Positions 1 through 8,744 of a stretch of DNA of 64,000 bases are shown piece by piece. The stretch covers positions 1-64,000 of the forward strand of contig JAOARQ010000022.1 of assembly GCA_025210455.1 (NCBI GenBank), written 5' to 3'. The notes below the pieces were generated by a model. It did no database searches and was not told where the DNA came from. It worked only from the letters and a program-made list of their open reading frames with translations. The first letter of the stretch is position 1. Each line of letters starts with the position of its first letter. The translations under genes were made by a program, and so were the position numbers. The stretch is from Pelagimonas sp. (GTDB lineage: Bacteria > Pseudomonadota > Alphaproteobacteria > Rhodobacterales > Rhodobacteraceae).

Positions 1-1397
1 ATATTGCTGCCCGCAGCCACATCCGTCCCGCCCTCAGGGACAGTGAACTGCGCTGTATAAGTCGTTGAATTCACACGCGACAGATTGCCCAGCGTAAAGC
101 CACCAACCGTGCCCGACGTCAGCGAGTAGACATCGCCGCCATCATCCGTCACGGTGATCGTCACCGTCACAACATCCCCAACCTTCATGCTGCTGTTCGG
201 GATCGTGACCGACGACAGAACGGGGGGCGTATTGTCAGGTACGGTAATGGTATCTGTGACAAACAGAAGGTCGTTCCCGCTACCACCGTTCGACCCCAGC
301 GATTCAGATTGAACCACCATCACACGGTTTGTGCTGTTGATAGCAATCTCGGTTCCGGTGTGAGACGTTACGACAAACTCCTGGTTCCAACTGCTGGACC
401 CGGAAAAACGGGAATATATATGAGGAGATCCGGCAGAGGTCGTGACATGCAGGATCTCTGTTGTGCCGTTGACTGCATAGTCATGGAAAGCCGCCACACC
501 GGTCAGAATTGTCACCTTGGTTGGCGTCCCAGACGCGGTGGAATAGGCTTTCAGATCGCCGCCTTCGACGAAAAAGACCAGCGCATGCCCGTTGGGGTCG
601 TTATAGGCCGCCATTCCGTTGGAGGCTGTGCCCGTCTTGACGAAATTGTTTGGGTTTACAACCTGATAAGTCCCGTCAATCAGTTGTTCTGATGACCAGT
701 TTCCGCTCGCATCCCTGCTTTGATAATAGAGGTTCCCCCGGGACGAGTTGATATTGTCCTCTTTCAGATAAAAGAGGTGCATTGTGCCGGCAGGACCTGT
801 CAGGATGGTTGAAAAATCAACTTCGTTGATGCCGCTGCTTAGGCCGCTGGCCGCATCGAACCTGTAACGAATTTCCGGAGCAAAGGATCCGCTGGAATCG
901 TTTGCGTATTTGATATCGTACTTACGTGGGTTTTCGGACAGCCGGAAATCATAGCCAATATGGACGACACCGCTGCTGTCAATGGCAAGGGAGGGGTTGT
1001 CAAAATTGCGCCATCCGCTCGGGTGCGAAGCCTGTTCAACCACTTGGGTTGTCCAGGATGTTCCGTCAAATTCACCATACATGATGCCGCGCGTACTGCT
1101 GATCGAGTTCTGCCCGGATTGGATATGAGAGTGACGGAAGGCGAGGTGGAAATTGCCGTCTGACGAAATCTCTAGATCAAGATCGTTGCTGAACCCCGTA
1201 ACCCCAGCGATGGCAGGGGTCAGCGTGGTGACAGTATCCTAGGATTGCGTTCCATGATTGTAACGCGCAATCGTGATGTCATCGCGGTTCGCTGCGACAA
1301 AGGCCGCGATAAAATCGCCGTTTGGAGCAACCTCTAAATCATCATAGTTGTGAGTATTCGTGGCATAGGTGACAACGGTTCCGGTCGTGGGGGCCAT
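1..1397 (-). pseudogene. Large repeat/adhesin-type surface protein, N-terminal part, interrupted by an in-frame TAG
   Basis: Reading leftwards from an ATG at 1397, which has a GAGGA ribosome site about 8 bases upstream, one frame stays open to the window edge except for a single TAG at 1241-1239 (codon 53). The pieces on either side clearly belong together: residues before the stop contain NYDDLEVAPNGDFIAAF and residues just after contain SNDLDLEISSDGNFHLAF, two copies of the same blade-like repeat. The first roughly 360 residues look like a beta-propeller or repeat domain. They are followed by an Ig/cadherin-like segment (PPVLSSVTIPNSSMKVGDVV, then DDGGDVYSLTSG) that is cut by the edge. No signal peptide is visible, as is usual for type I-secreted repeat proteins, but the C-terminus is outside the window. 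The protein may be inactivated, or made by readthrough or by a later start. Function beyond surface or adhesion is not claimed. Confidence 0.75.
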
Positions 1398-2151
1398 CTA
1401 AAATTTCCTCGGACTAAGGATGATTGAAAAGTTTCGGATTGGTTAACATAGTACAGGTTATCCAGCTAGCGTTATCATACTGCTGACCGCTTTTAGTTGG
1501 ATTGATCACATCTTTGCGAGATGTCAGAAAAACCAATATTTTTGCATGTTTAGTGATATTTTTCGCTCAAATACCACATATTGCGTTCACTCGTCTTAAC
1601 ACACCTACACCGACAGGAACGCCATGTCAGGCATTTTCAGCAAATGACACAAAATTTGGTTATGTTAAGCTTTTGTCGAAGTTGCCAGATCACCTCAAAG
1701 GGCAGAAAAGACACATCCTGAACTCTGAATGCATAGTTTCGGATTTGGATCACGCGCCTGTAGTTGAAGCTGTTTCAAACGTTAATTGACACAGGCTGCA
1801 CAAAAATGTTTGGAAGATCGCAGCCGTTTGGATCAGACTAAAGACCCAGCAATCGCGCGTTACATCACATGCGTTGAGCCCACGGATTCGTCTGGCGGAA
1901 AAGCACAAGGAGCACGCGAGCACTTTCAGATTTTCACCGGTCAGGCCTTCACCGGCGCGGGCATGCCTTAAACAGGCCAACCACCTCAGAGATTGCTTTG
2001 CCTATGGTCCCGGATGACAGGCCTCAAAATCCGCAAGCTGTCTTTGAACATCGGACATACGCCCCAACAATCATCCCCGCAGGCAGGCACAGGTTTAAGA
2101 TCATAGCTTGGCTCTGCGCTGAGAAACCCAAAGTTCAGATTTGGTCAGTTC
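1398..2151. other. 754-base region without a supportable gene
   Basis: The first part (about 1400-1800) is AT-rich and holds the upstream region of the leftward repeat-protein gene. The second part has several short open frames of 60-95 codons on both strands. None has a convincing ribosome site together with a recognisable protein. The frame on the minus strand around 1750-2060 has a coding-like amino-acid composition but is broken by stops, so it could be a relic. I see no RNA gene, insertion sequence or array here. Confidence 0.5.
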
Positions 2152-2991
2152 ATGGCAATTATCTCACTCACATCCATCCCCCCAAGGTTCGACAGCCTCA
2201 GCGGCGTCTTGCACAGCCTGCGAAATCAATCGACCAAAATTGATGAGATACGCGTATATCTTCCCAAGCGATTTCGCCGGTTTCCCGATTATGACCAGTC
2301 TTTGCCGCGTTTCGGTTCCGATGTGAATGTCATCGAAGTTGAAGAAGACCTGGGCCCAGCATCAAAGGTCTTGCATGCCGTGCAGGATCTGTCAGGCGAC
2401 ACCACACCCATTTTGTTTTGCGACGATGATCGCAGGTATCCACGCAGCTGGGCCGAAACGTTGCTGAACGCGCATCGCAATCGTCCAAAAGACTGCATCG
2501 CTATTTTCGGAGAGCATTTCCCGCGGGCGGGCCGTTCAAGAAGGCAGGATGCACGCGCTCGGATGTATAGCCAAAGGTTTGAACCGACTTATCGTCTCAG
2601 TCGCATCAAACAGCAGATGCGCGAGTTCCGCCTTGAGACAAAGGCCCCCAAACCCTTTAGACGGCCAGTCGCCAGCGCGGGCTATGTTGATGCGCTACTG
2701 GGCTATTCAGGGGCCTGTGTTCTGTCCAGCTTTTTTGATGAGGATGTGTTTCAGATACCAGAGCCATTACGGATGGTGGATGACATCTGGTTGTCTGGCC
2801 AACTAGCCAAACGGGGCATTAAAATTTGGCTGCCAAAGGGCGGCGAACTTTCCATGGCCGCTGAGAACGACAAAGTTGAACCGCTCAGAACATCAACTTT
2901 TTTTGGTCTTGACCGGGATGGCCAGAATACGCGCGCGATTTCACATTTTAAAACCGAGTATGGGATATGGAGTGATGTCGTCTGCCCATGA
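2152..2991 (+). CDS. Glycosyltransferase, GT-A-like fold
   Basis: This 279-residue protein begins MAIISLTSIPPRFDSLSGVL, typical of a family of bacterial glycosyltransferases whose N-terminal strand binds a nucleotide sugar. Residues 87-97 read ILFCDDDRRYP; the acidic cluster D91-D93 is the likely DxD-type motif that holds the metal and sugar-nucleotide phosphates. No signal peptide or membrane segment is visible, so it probably works on the cytoplasmic side, for example in capsule, LPS or surface-protein glycosylation. The ribosome site is weak (GGTCAG). It stands alone: the gene to the right is convergent (ends at 3024). Proximity to the surface-protein gene at 1-1397 suggests but does not prove a link. 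Acceptor and donor are unknown. Confidence 0.75.
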   Translation: MAIISLTSIPPRFDSLSGVLHSLRNQSTKIDEIRVYLPKRFRRFPDYDQSLPRFGSDVNVIEVEEDLGPASKVLHAVQDLSGDTTPILFCDDDRRYPRSWAETLLNAHRNRPKDCIAIFGEHFPRAGRSRRQDARARMYSQRFEPTYRLSRIKQQMREFRLETKAPKPFRRPVASAGYVDALLGYSGACVLSSFFDEDVFQIPEPLRMVDDIWLSGQLAKRGIKIWLPKGGELSMAAENDKVEPLRTSTFFGLDRDGQNTRAISHFKTEYGIWSDVVCP

Positions 2992-3023
2992 CGGCTCTGT
3001 TTCGGCAAAGTCTGAGCGCGCAC

Positions 3024-3872
3024 TCAATGGCCGGTGCCTTCGAACAAACGTCGCTGAGATTTTATGAGGCTTACGATCCGATCCACCGTGTCTCTTGTTG
3101 TTTTGTATGCGCGATCCTGCCCGTGAACCACCAGCCATTGATCGTGCGTCAAGGCAGGAATGATATCGCCTGATCGCTCAAGCTTTGGCTGGGTGTCCCC
3201 GATGAAACACGGCAGGATGACCTGCCCCATATCCTGAAGCGCAAGGTCAAGCAGTGTTCTTGGGTGCGACACCTCTAGACTGATCTGGTCAGCACGATGC
3301 GCCTTAACCCATTGGGCGGATGGAGTTGTCAGATTCAAAGCAATCCAGCGATCGGCCCTACGCCCGACAACGGTGGCATATGGGGCAAAGGCCACGCGGG
3401 TCGTCTTTCTCAGGAAGACTGAGGGATCCGTTGGGCGCGAATTGCGCAGCCCGATGGTGGCCTCGCGACGGGCGATGTTTTTCTGGGCCTCATCCGGGGC
3501 AAAAACAAGCCGCGCCTCTGGGCGGGCGATCTTGTCAATCTGCTGCGTGAGAAAATAGGTCATCCACGTACCGGCAGAAATAGTGATGGGCAGCATTTGT
3601 TCGCGGTTGGACAGGCGGTGCTCAATCGCCTGCACCGACAGTTCGACTTCTTGCGCTTCAGCAAAAAGCGTGTGCCCAGCAGCGGTCAGGTCATAGCCAC
3701 GGGCCTGACGCAGAAAAAGCACATCGCCAACGCAGCGTTCCAACTCTGCCATATGGCGGCCCAATGTCGGGGCGCTGACACCTGTCAACTGAGCACCACC
3801 GGCCAGACCACCGCCACGCGCCACAGCGAGAAACAGCTTCAGATCCGCCCAATCCAATTTCATTTCATTCAT
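3024..3872 (-). CDS. LysR-family transcriptional regulator
   Basis: This 282-residue protein has a winged helix-turn-helix at residues 5-65 (WADLKLFLAVARGGGLAGGA, with the recognition helix around SAPTLGRHMAELER) and a LysR effector-binding domain after about residue 90. The start at 3872 is supported by AAAGG eight bases upstream. It is divergent from the aldo/keto reductase at 3960. Two matching TTTCAT/ATGAAA palindromes lie in the divergent region, one over its own start codon, so it probably represses itself and controls the reductase. The effector is unknown; binding is inferred from layout and not demonstrated. Confidence 0.9.
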   Translation of the reverse strand: MNEMKLDWADLKLFLAVARGGGLAGGAQLTGVSAPTLGRHMAELERCVGDVLFLRQARGYDLTAAGHTLFAEAQEVELSVQAIEHRLSNREQMLPITISAGTWMTYFLTQQIDKIARPEARLVFAPDEAQKNIARREATIGLRNSRPTDPSVFLRKTTRVAFAPYATVVGRRADRWIALNLTTPSAQWVKAHRADQISLEVSHPRTLLDLALQDMGQVILPCFIGDTQPKLERSGDIIPALTHDQWLVVHGQDRAYKTTRDTVDRIVSLIKSQRRLFEGTGH

Positions 3873-3950
3873 GAAATCAACCTTTCACAATCTCATCTAC
3901 GCATAACACTGCCCTTTAGAATAGGAATTTATTTCATTGGATAAATGAAA
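3862..3950. promoter_or_regulatory. Pair of related palindromes between the LysR gene and the aldo/keto reductase
   Basis: The first palindrome, at 3862-3877, is ATTTCAT-TC-ATGAAAT and covers the LysR start codon. The second, at 3932-3950, is TTTCATT-GGATA-AATGAAA and ends a few bases before the reductase start codon at 3960. The arms have the same sequence and the centres are about 71 bases apart, close to seven helical turns. This fits a LysR-type regulator contacting two sites, with autorepression and control of the neighbour. Binding is an inference. Confidence 0.6.
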
Positions 3951-3959
3951 GGATACCAG

Positions 3960-4946
3960 ATGATTTCATCGCTTTCGACTGCGCCGCGCATTGGAATGGG
4001 GTGCTGGGCCATTGGTGGCCCTTTCTGGAATGGCAAGATTCCTGTAGGGTATTCTGGATCAGACGATGCCGAATCCCGCCGTGCAATACGCGCAGCATTT
4101 TCTGCTGGTGTCCGGGTGTTCGATACATCTGCGGTCTATGGTGCTGGCCACTCCGAAATGCTTCTGGGGGATGTGCTGAAAGATGAACCTGACGCCGCGA
4201 TTGTCACCAAACTTGGGCATTCGTTTGATCCGATCAGCAAACAGATGACAGGGCCAAAACACGATCCCAGCTATGTGCGCTGGTCGGTTGAACAAAGCCT
4301 GCTTCGGCTGCGGCGCGATCAGATTGATACCATTTTGCTGCATCTGAATGATCTGCCTCTGCCACAGGCCCAGTCTGTCTTTGACACCATGACAGATCTG
4401 CGGCGCGAAGGTAAAGTCCGTGCTTTTGGCTGGAGCACAGATTTCTGGAACACTCTGGATGCGGTGGCTGCGGCGGATGGCTTTCAGGTGGTTCAGCATT
4501 CTATGAACCTGTTCTTTGACGCGCCTTCGCTTGGCAAAGTGGCGCGGCGACATGGGTTGACCCAGCTGATCAGATCGCCTTTGGGCATGGGTGTCTTGAC
4601 CGGAAAATTCTCAGATGGGGCGGTTGTTTCCAATGATGATGTGCGCAGCAACAGCCCGGATTGGCAGGGGTATTTCAAGGATGGGCAAGCATCGCCTGAC
4701 TACGTTGCACAGCTGAATGCGGTGCGCGAAATCCTGATGTCTGATGGCAGAACATTGGCGCAAGGCGCGCTGTGCTGGCTTTTGGCGAAATCCGAAAACA
4801 TTCTGCCTTTGCCCGGTGCCAAAACTGTTGCACAGGCAGAGGAAAACGCAGCCTCATTAGAGCACGGCCCCCTTTCAGAGGCCGCCATGGCAGAGATTGA
4901 CAGGATACTCATCAGACCCCCGGAAGGCCCGCCACGTGCGCGGTAA
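3960..4946 (+). CDS. Aldo/keto reductase (D-threo-aldose dehydrogenase-like)
   Basis: The protein has 328 residues from the ATG at 3960, which has AAAGGA correctly spaced upstream; an in-frame ATG at 3945 lacks a site. It is a single aldo/keto reductase TIM barrel. The catalytic pattern is visible: DTSAVYGAGHSE (Asp and Tyr of the tetrad), VTKLGHSF (Lys), and a C-terminal NADP-binding part with LLAKSENILPLPGAKT. It reduces or oxidises a small carbonyl or hydroxyl compound with NAD(P)H in the cytoplasm. The substrate cannot be read from the sequence. It is probably controlled by the divergent LysR regulator. Family assignment is firm, substrate class weak. Confidence 0.88.
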   Translation: MISSLSTAPRIGMGCWAIGGPFWNGKIPVGYSGSDDAESRRAIRAAFSAGVRVFDTSAVYGAGHSEMLLGDVLKDEPDAAIVTKLGHSFDPISKQMTGPKHDPSYVRWSVEQSLLRLRRDQIDTILLHLNDLPLPQAQSVFDTMTDLRREGKVRAFGWSTDFWNTLDAVAAADGFQVVQHSMNLFFDAPSLGKVARRHGLTQLIRSPLGMGVLTGKFSDGAVVSNDDVRSNSPDWQGYFKDGQASPDYVAQLNAVREILMSDGRTLAQGALCWLLAKSENILPLPGAKTVAQAEENAASLEHGPLSEAAMAEIDRILIRPPEGPPRAR

Positions 4947-5040
4947 GTTTGGTTTGCTTTACGCGCTGTCTCATGGCGACCGCCCTTGATGGATGCGCAC
5001 CGATGCGTTCTGCCACCGCAGTTTGCCCGGCGTTAGTTGA

Positions 5041-5317
5041 GTATGAGTCTCGACATCGAACAACCTTGCGAAACCTATAAAGAATGCCGGGTTGCTCGCG
5101 ATCACTCATACATCCGATCATTCTGGACGACTATATGGGCAGCTTGCTAGAGGTGCTGCTGGGCTAGCAGGATCGGGCCATGGATATCGTCAATCTCAAG
5201 ATCAGCCGTCTGGCCGGTTTGCCCAAATCGTGCATCATTCGGAATGTTTGCGTTCAACTGGGGAATGTGATCCCAAGGCACACAATAAACCGGCCGACGC
5301 TTTCTGCGTCGGTCTGA
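5041..5317 (+). pseudogene. Decayed enolase-superfamily (mandelate racemase/muconate lactonizing) gene fragment
   Basis: Two overlapping frames carry consecutive pieces of one barrel protein. The frame starting at 5049 reads LDIEQPCETYKEC, and the frame from 5114 reads PIILDDYMGSLLEVLLG, then a stop at 5165-5167, then MDIVNLKISRLAGLPK until a stop at 5315-5317. These match the barrel motifs EQPC, LDE and vNLKisrxGG known from MR/MLE proteins acting on proline derivatives, such as cis-3-hydroxyproline dehydratase or hydroxyproline-betaine epimerase. Weaker remnants may begin near 4985. At least one frameshift and one nonsense codon make it non-functional. Its neighbour at 5333 belongs to a family that often follows such dehydratases. 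Confidence 0.7.
5292..5314 (+). promoter_or_regulatory. Hairpin just upstream of the ornithine-cyclodeaminase-like gene
   Basis: GGCCGACGC and GCGTCGGTC pair into a nine-base stem (one G-T pair) around the loop TTTCT, ending about nine bases before the AAAGGAG ribosome site of the gene at 5333. It lies in the last codons of the decayed gene. It could be a relic, an mRNA stabiliser or a translation-control element. There is no T-run, so it is not a typical terminator. Confidence 0.35.
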
Positions 5318-5332
5318 TCTCAAAGGAGAGCC

Positions 5333-6253
5333 ATGAAAATGAGCCTGCCATTTATCGGATTTGAAGAAGGCGAAGCCCTGCTGGACTGGCTGCGGTTTGC
5401 TCAGGCTCTTGCTGATGGTCATAGCTATCCAAAGGCTGAAATCAGCGATACGTTTTTATATCGCGGCAACAAAACCCTTTTGAATCGGACGGCCTGGATA
5501 GATCAGTTGGGACTGGCCGTCAAAGTCGCCACCGTATTTCCCGACAATCCTGCGCAGGGGCGTGAGCTGTGCAATGGAACGGTGACTTTGTACGACGACG
5601 ATACCGGCGAACCCGAGGCGCTGGTAGATTTCCATCTGGTGACCAAATGGAAAACTGCTGGCGACAGCCTGCTGGGGGCGTTGCGTCTGGCCAATCCTGA
5701 AGCTCGGAATATCCTGATTGCCGGAGCAGGCACCATCGCCGCCGCTCAGATTGAAGCCTTTTCCGCCGGTTTCCCAAACGCCCGGATACACCTTTGGAAC
5801 CGGACAACGGCCAAGGCTGAAACACTTTGCCAGACCTATCCGGTAACCAAGGTTGAAACCGATCTGGAAAGCGCTGTGCGCGCCGCCGATATCATCGTGA
5901 CCAATACCATGACTTCTGATCCGATCATCAAGGGTGATTGGCTGCGGCCCGGTCAGCATCTTAATCTTGTGGGGGCTTACCGACCAGATATGCGCGAGGC
6001 TGATGACACGGCGCTAAAGCGCGCGCAGATCTACACCGATAGTTTCGACAGCACGCTTGATCACATTGGCGAGTTCAAAACCCCTCTGGAACAAGGGGTT
6101 ATCACGCGCGATGACGTGTTGGCCGATTTTTATGATCTGGCGCGCTTTCCGGCCTTTGATCCGTCACAGATAACCCTGTTCAAGAATGGCGGCGGTGCAC
6201 ATCTGGATCTGATCACCGCCCGCCACATTCTGGGCCTTTGGGATAGACGGTAG
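5333..6253 (+). CDS. Ornithine cyclodeaminase/mu-crystallin family reductase, candidate delta1-pyrroline-2-carboxylate reductase
   Basis: This 306-residue protein has the Rossmann motif NILIAGAGTIAAAQIEAF (about residues 123-140) and the later VTNTMTSDPII and NLVGAYRPDMREAD segments of the ornithine cyclodeaminase/mu-crystallin family. The start at 5333 has AAAGGAG upstream. Members act on ornithine, alanine or cyclic imino acids with NAD(P)H. The relic directly upstream resembles hydroxyproline dehydratases, whose product delta1-pyrroline-2-carboxylate is reduced to proline by a member of this family (LhpI type). That role is therefore the best guess here, with the partner gene now dead. True ornithine cyclodeaminase activity is the main alternative. 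Confidence 0.82.
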   Translation: MKMSLPFIGFEEGEALLDWLRFAQALADGHSYPKAEISDTFLYRGNKTLLNRTAWIDQLGLAVKVATVFPDNPAQGRELCNGTVTLYDDDTGEPEALVDFHLVTKWKTAGDSLLGALRLANPEARNILIAGAGTIAAAQIEAFSAGFPNARIHLWNRTTAKAETLCQTYPVTKVETDLESAVRAADIIVTNTMTSDPIIKGDWLRPGQHLNLVGAYRPDMREADDTALKRAQIYTDSFDSTLDHIGEFKTPLEQGVITRDDVLADFYDLARFPAFDPSQITLFKNGGGAHLDLITARHILGLWDRR

Positions 6254-6289
6254 GCCATAACTGCGCTGACCTGCATTCCTATTCGCAAT

Positions 6290-6910
6290 CTAAAACAGAT
6301 CAACAGACAGCTTGATTGCGAACCCCATCAGAACGAGCCCTGAAATCTGGCGAAACCTAGTGTATCGGGCTTGGGTGAAGAAATGTCGTCTCAGTAAGTC
6401 TGCAAGCACTGCATAGGTGCTGAGCGACAAGATAGACAGGCCGCAATACGTCAGCACTAGAACCCCGGCCTGTGGGAGCAGACTGTGCTGCTGATCCAGA
6501 ACCTGCGGGAACAGCGCCATATAGAACAGCAGCGCCTTTGGATTGGTTGCTGCCAGAAAGAAGGCTTCGGAAAATAGGGTTTGGGCGCTGATCTTGGCAT
6601 GGGTGGTTTGATCAAGTGAAAGCTGTTCTGTTTTCAGCAAAAGCCGAATGCCCAACCATCCCAGATAGGCCACCCCCAACCCTTGAAACAGCGCCCAAAG
6701 AACACCAGACCCCATCACAAAAGACGCGATACCAGCGGCGCAGATCATGCCGCCCACCGCAAGGCCCAAGGCATTGCCAAAGATCGTCGGCAGCACCTGC
6801 TTCCCACCCAACTGAACAGCGCGACGCAGAGTATTCAGATTGGCAGGTCCGGGTGTGACGATGTTCACTGCCGAAACAGTTGCGAAAGATATCCATAGTG
6901 CCAAATTCAT
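6290..6910 (-). CDS. LysE-family amino-acid exporter
   Basis: The protein has 206 residues from the ATG at 6910 (MNLALWISFATVSAVNIVTPGP); an in-frame ATG at 6967 would add 19 residues that do not resemble the family. It has about six membrane segments. The family signature TPGPANL lies near residue 20, and NPKALLFYMALFPQ is the conserved central motif. It exports amino acids or similar small metabolites across the inner membrane. It is divergent from an Lrp/AsnC regulator, the usual arrangement for LysE/RhtB exporters, which suggests induction by the exported amino acid. The actual substrate is unknown. Confidence 0.9.
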   Translation of the reverse strand: MNLALWISFATVSAVNIVTPGPANLNTLRRAVQLGGKQVLPTIFGNALGLAVGGMICAAGIASFVMGSGVLWALFQGLGVAYLGWLGIRLLLKTEQLSLDQTTHAKISAQTLFSEAFFLAATNPKALLFYMALFPQVLDQQHSLLPQAGVLVLTYCGLSILSLSTYAVLADLLRRHFFTQARYTRFRQISGLVLMGFAIKLSVDLF

Positions 6911-7000
6911 GTTGCATCCCGATGCCTGAGGTTTTCCTGACATGAGAATAGATTTTAACTGGCGCAATGTACTTTCGATCAGAACAGTATAAGTGCAAAA

Positions 7001-7021
7001 TGACCTCGCAAGATGAGGTCA
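7001..7021. promoter_or_regulatory. Perfect 7-7-7 inverted repeat, likely Lrp/AsnC operator
   Basis: TGACCTC at 7001-7007 and GAGGTCA at 7015-7021 form a perfect inverted repeat around seven bases, in the 128-base divergent region between the LysE exporter and the Lrp/AsnC regulator. The position, 17 bases before the regulator start, fits an autoregulatory operator that also controls the exporter. Confidence 0.6.
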
Positions 7022-7038
7022 ATCAGGATAATTAATTT

Positions 7039-7485
7039 ATGATCGAAAGCGGCATGGATGATCTGGATCAGGCGATCTTAGCGGTGCTGACACGTGACGC
7101 CCGGATCAGCTGGAAAGATCTTGCGCAAGAGGTGGGTGTCTCGCCACCCACCATTCGGGATCGTGTAAAGCGCTTGCAGGACACCGGTGTGATCCAGCGC
7201 TTTGCGGTGGAACTTTCACCCGTCGCGCTGGGATACGCTCTGGAAGCAATTGTGAGATTTCGACCGCTTCCGGGCAAACGCCATGTGCTGGAACATCAGA
7301 TCCAAAACACCGACAGGATTGTCCAATGTGATAAAATCACAGGTGAGGATGGGTTTGCAGCGCGCATTTTACTGCGCGACATAAGCGAGCTGGATCCACT
7401 GCTGGAAACCTTTGGGCGCATGGCGACCACCCATACATCAATCGTAAAATCCAGCCCCGTCAGAATGCGCCCGCCGCCGTTTTAG
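7039..7485 (+). CDS. Lrp/AsnC-family transcriptional regulator
   Basis: This is a 148-residue protein. An N-terminal helix-turn-helix (residues 6-60) reads MDDLDQAILAVLTRDARISWKDLAQEVGVSPPTIRDRVKRL and is followed by a RAM-type effector domain (VRFRPLPGKRHVLEH to LETFGRMATTHT). It probably senses an amino acid and regulates the divergent LysE exporter at 6910. An ATG at 7054 (MDDLDQ) is a possible later start. The length is normal for the family. Ligand unknown. Confidence 0.9.
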   Translation: MIESGMDDLDQAILAVLTRDARISWKDLAQEVGVSPPTIRDRVKRLQDTGVIQRFAVELSPVALGYALEAIVRFRPLPGKRHVLEHQIQNTDRIVQCDKITGEDGFAARILLRDISELDPLLETFGRMATTHTSIVKSSPVRMRPPPF

Positions 7486-7488
7486 GTG

Positions 7489-8544
7489 TCAACTTGCGGT
7501 GGTCATCCCCTCAAGGCTGGTCACCCAGTTCACAATCAGATCCGGCGCGTTTTGCGCAAAAGCGCCGGCGCCATTTGTCACCACATTGAGCCAGTGCAGG
7601 ATCATCGCCAGACCGCCCGAAACCAATCTGTCAGAATGTGCCTTCAGCAACAGGTGATCTGCATTTTCAAGAAGGATCGTTCTGTTCTGGGCATTCCGAC
7701 GCTGCAGGATCTCATTGTAGACCTGCGCGCTTTGATGGGCATCAACATTCAGATCCCGTTCGCCAAAGATGCCCAGCACTGGAGTATCAATCCGGCGCAG
7801 ATCATCACGGGCGTCGCTGGTAAAGTTTGCCTTCACAAAATTCCAGCGCTCTTCAGACATTGCATCACGGCAGCACCATGGTGCATTTTCCATCGCCATC
7901 TGGAACTGCTTATAGGTTGCATCCTTTTTCATCAGTCGCACAAGCAGATCGTCAAAAACCAGAGCTGAACGAATTTCAGAGTCTGGCGCGCCTTCCTGAA
8001 TCAGACGATTTTTGGTCATATATTCTGATTGTTCCAACCAGTTTATCGCACCAGAAACCGAAACCAGAAAGGCAAAGTCACTTTGCGCAGCGGCCTTTGG
8101 CGTGACCCAGCCAGCCTGACTAAAACCCATCAAACCGATTTTTCCCGATGCAATGCGGGGATCTTCCTTTAGCGCGGTTGCCGCTGCGATGACCTCATCC
8201 GCGCGGTCCTGCATTGACTGGGCCAACCAATTGCCCTGAGAACCACCAACACCGGGTTTATCCCAAGCATAGACTGCAAAGCCCACCTTGTTGAAGGCCG
8301 TGATGAACGGTTGATAATACCCATGTGCATCCCAGGGCGACGCGCCATCCCCATGCACAAAAATAACAGTCGGATGCGGCCCGGCCGTGTCTGGCAAAAC
8401 CAGCCGCCCGGCCAGAGTGTTCCCGGCGTGGTCAAAATCAAGACGCTCGGATGCGACGTCATCGGGCAGAGCAAGGATGATGGCGAAGATCAGGACAATC
8501 AATCCGGTAATCCATCTGGATCTGGGTTTGGAAAAGACAGCCAT
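7489..8544 (-). CDS. Exported or membrane-anchored alpha/beta hydrolase
   Basis: This 351-residue protein begins with a basic N-terminus and one hydrophobic segment (residues 11-27, WITGLIVLIFAIILALP) that acts as a signal or anchor, placing the enzyme on the periplasmic side. The alpha/beta hydrolase elements are all present: oxyanion strand VIFVHGDGAS, nucleophile elbow GLMGFSQAGW with Ser142, acid in FGERDLNVD (Asp264 or Asp268), and His297 in LLENADHLLL. An esterase or peptidase-like role on small periplasmic compounds is likely; the substrate is unknown. It converges with the Lrp gene, whose stop is 4 bases away, and is divergent from the two-component system at 8745. Confidence 0.85.
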   Translation of the reverse strand: MAVFSKPRSRWITGLIVLIFAIILALPDDVASERLDFDHAGNTLAGRLVLPDTAGPHPTVIFVHGDGASPWDAHGYYQPFITAFNKVGFAVYAWDKPGVGGSQGNWLAQSMQDRADEVIAAATALKEDPRIASGKIGLMGFSQAGWVTPKAAAQSDFAFLVSVSGAINWLEQSEYMTKNRLIQEGAPDSEIRSALVFDDLLVRLMKKDATYKQFQMAMENAPWCCRDAMSEERWNFVKANFTSDARDDLRRIDTPVLGIFGERDLNVDAHQSAQVYNEILQRRNAQNRTILLENADHLLLKAHSDRLVSGGLAMILHWLNVVTNGAGAFAQNAPDLIVNWVTSLEGMTTAS

Positions 8545-8744
8545 TGAACTCTCCTTTTGGCCAATGGATCAGGTGTTTCCCCGATCCGTTGGGCAACCAA
8601 ATGCGCGGCGACCATTCAAACCCGGCATAGGAATGATCCAGATTTGATGGAGACGTAGGTTTGCCTTCATCAATTCTCCACAGTGTTTGGTTCATTTCCA
8701 CATGATGCCGCGCTAGGGTTTGAGTGCAGAAGCGGAAACTGACT

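Noticed and set aside
1502..1789. 95-codon frame in the AT-rich region
   Set aside because: No ribosome site, no recognisable sequence and no supporting neighbour; counted as non-coding.
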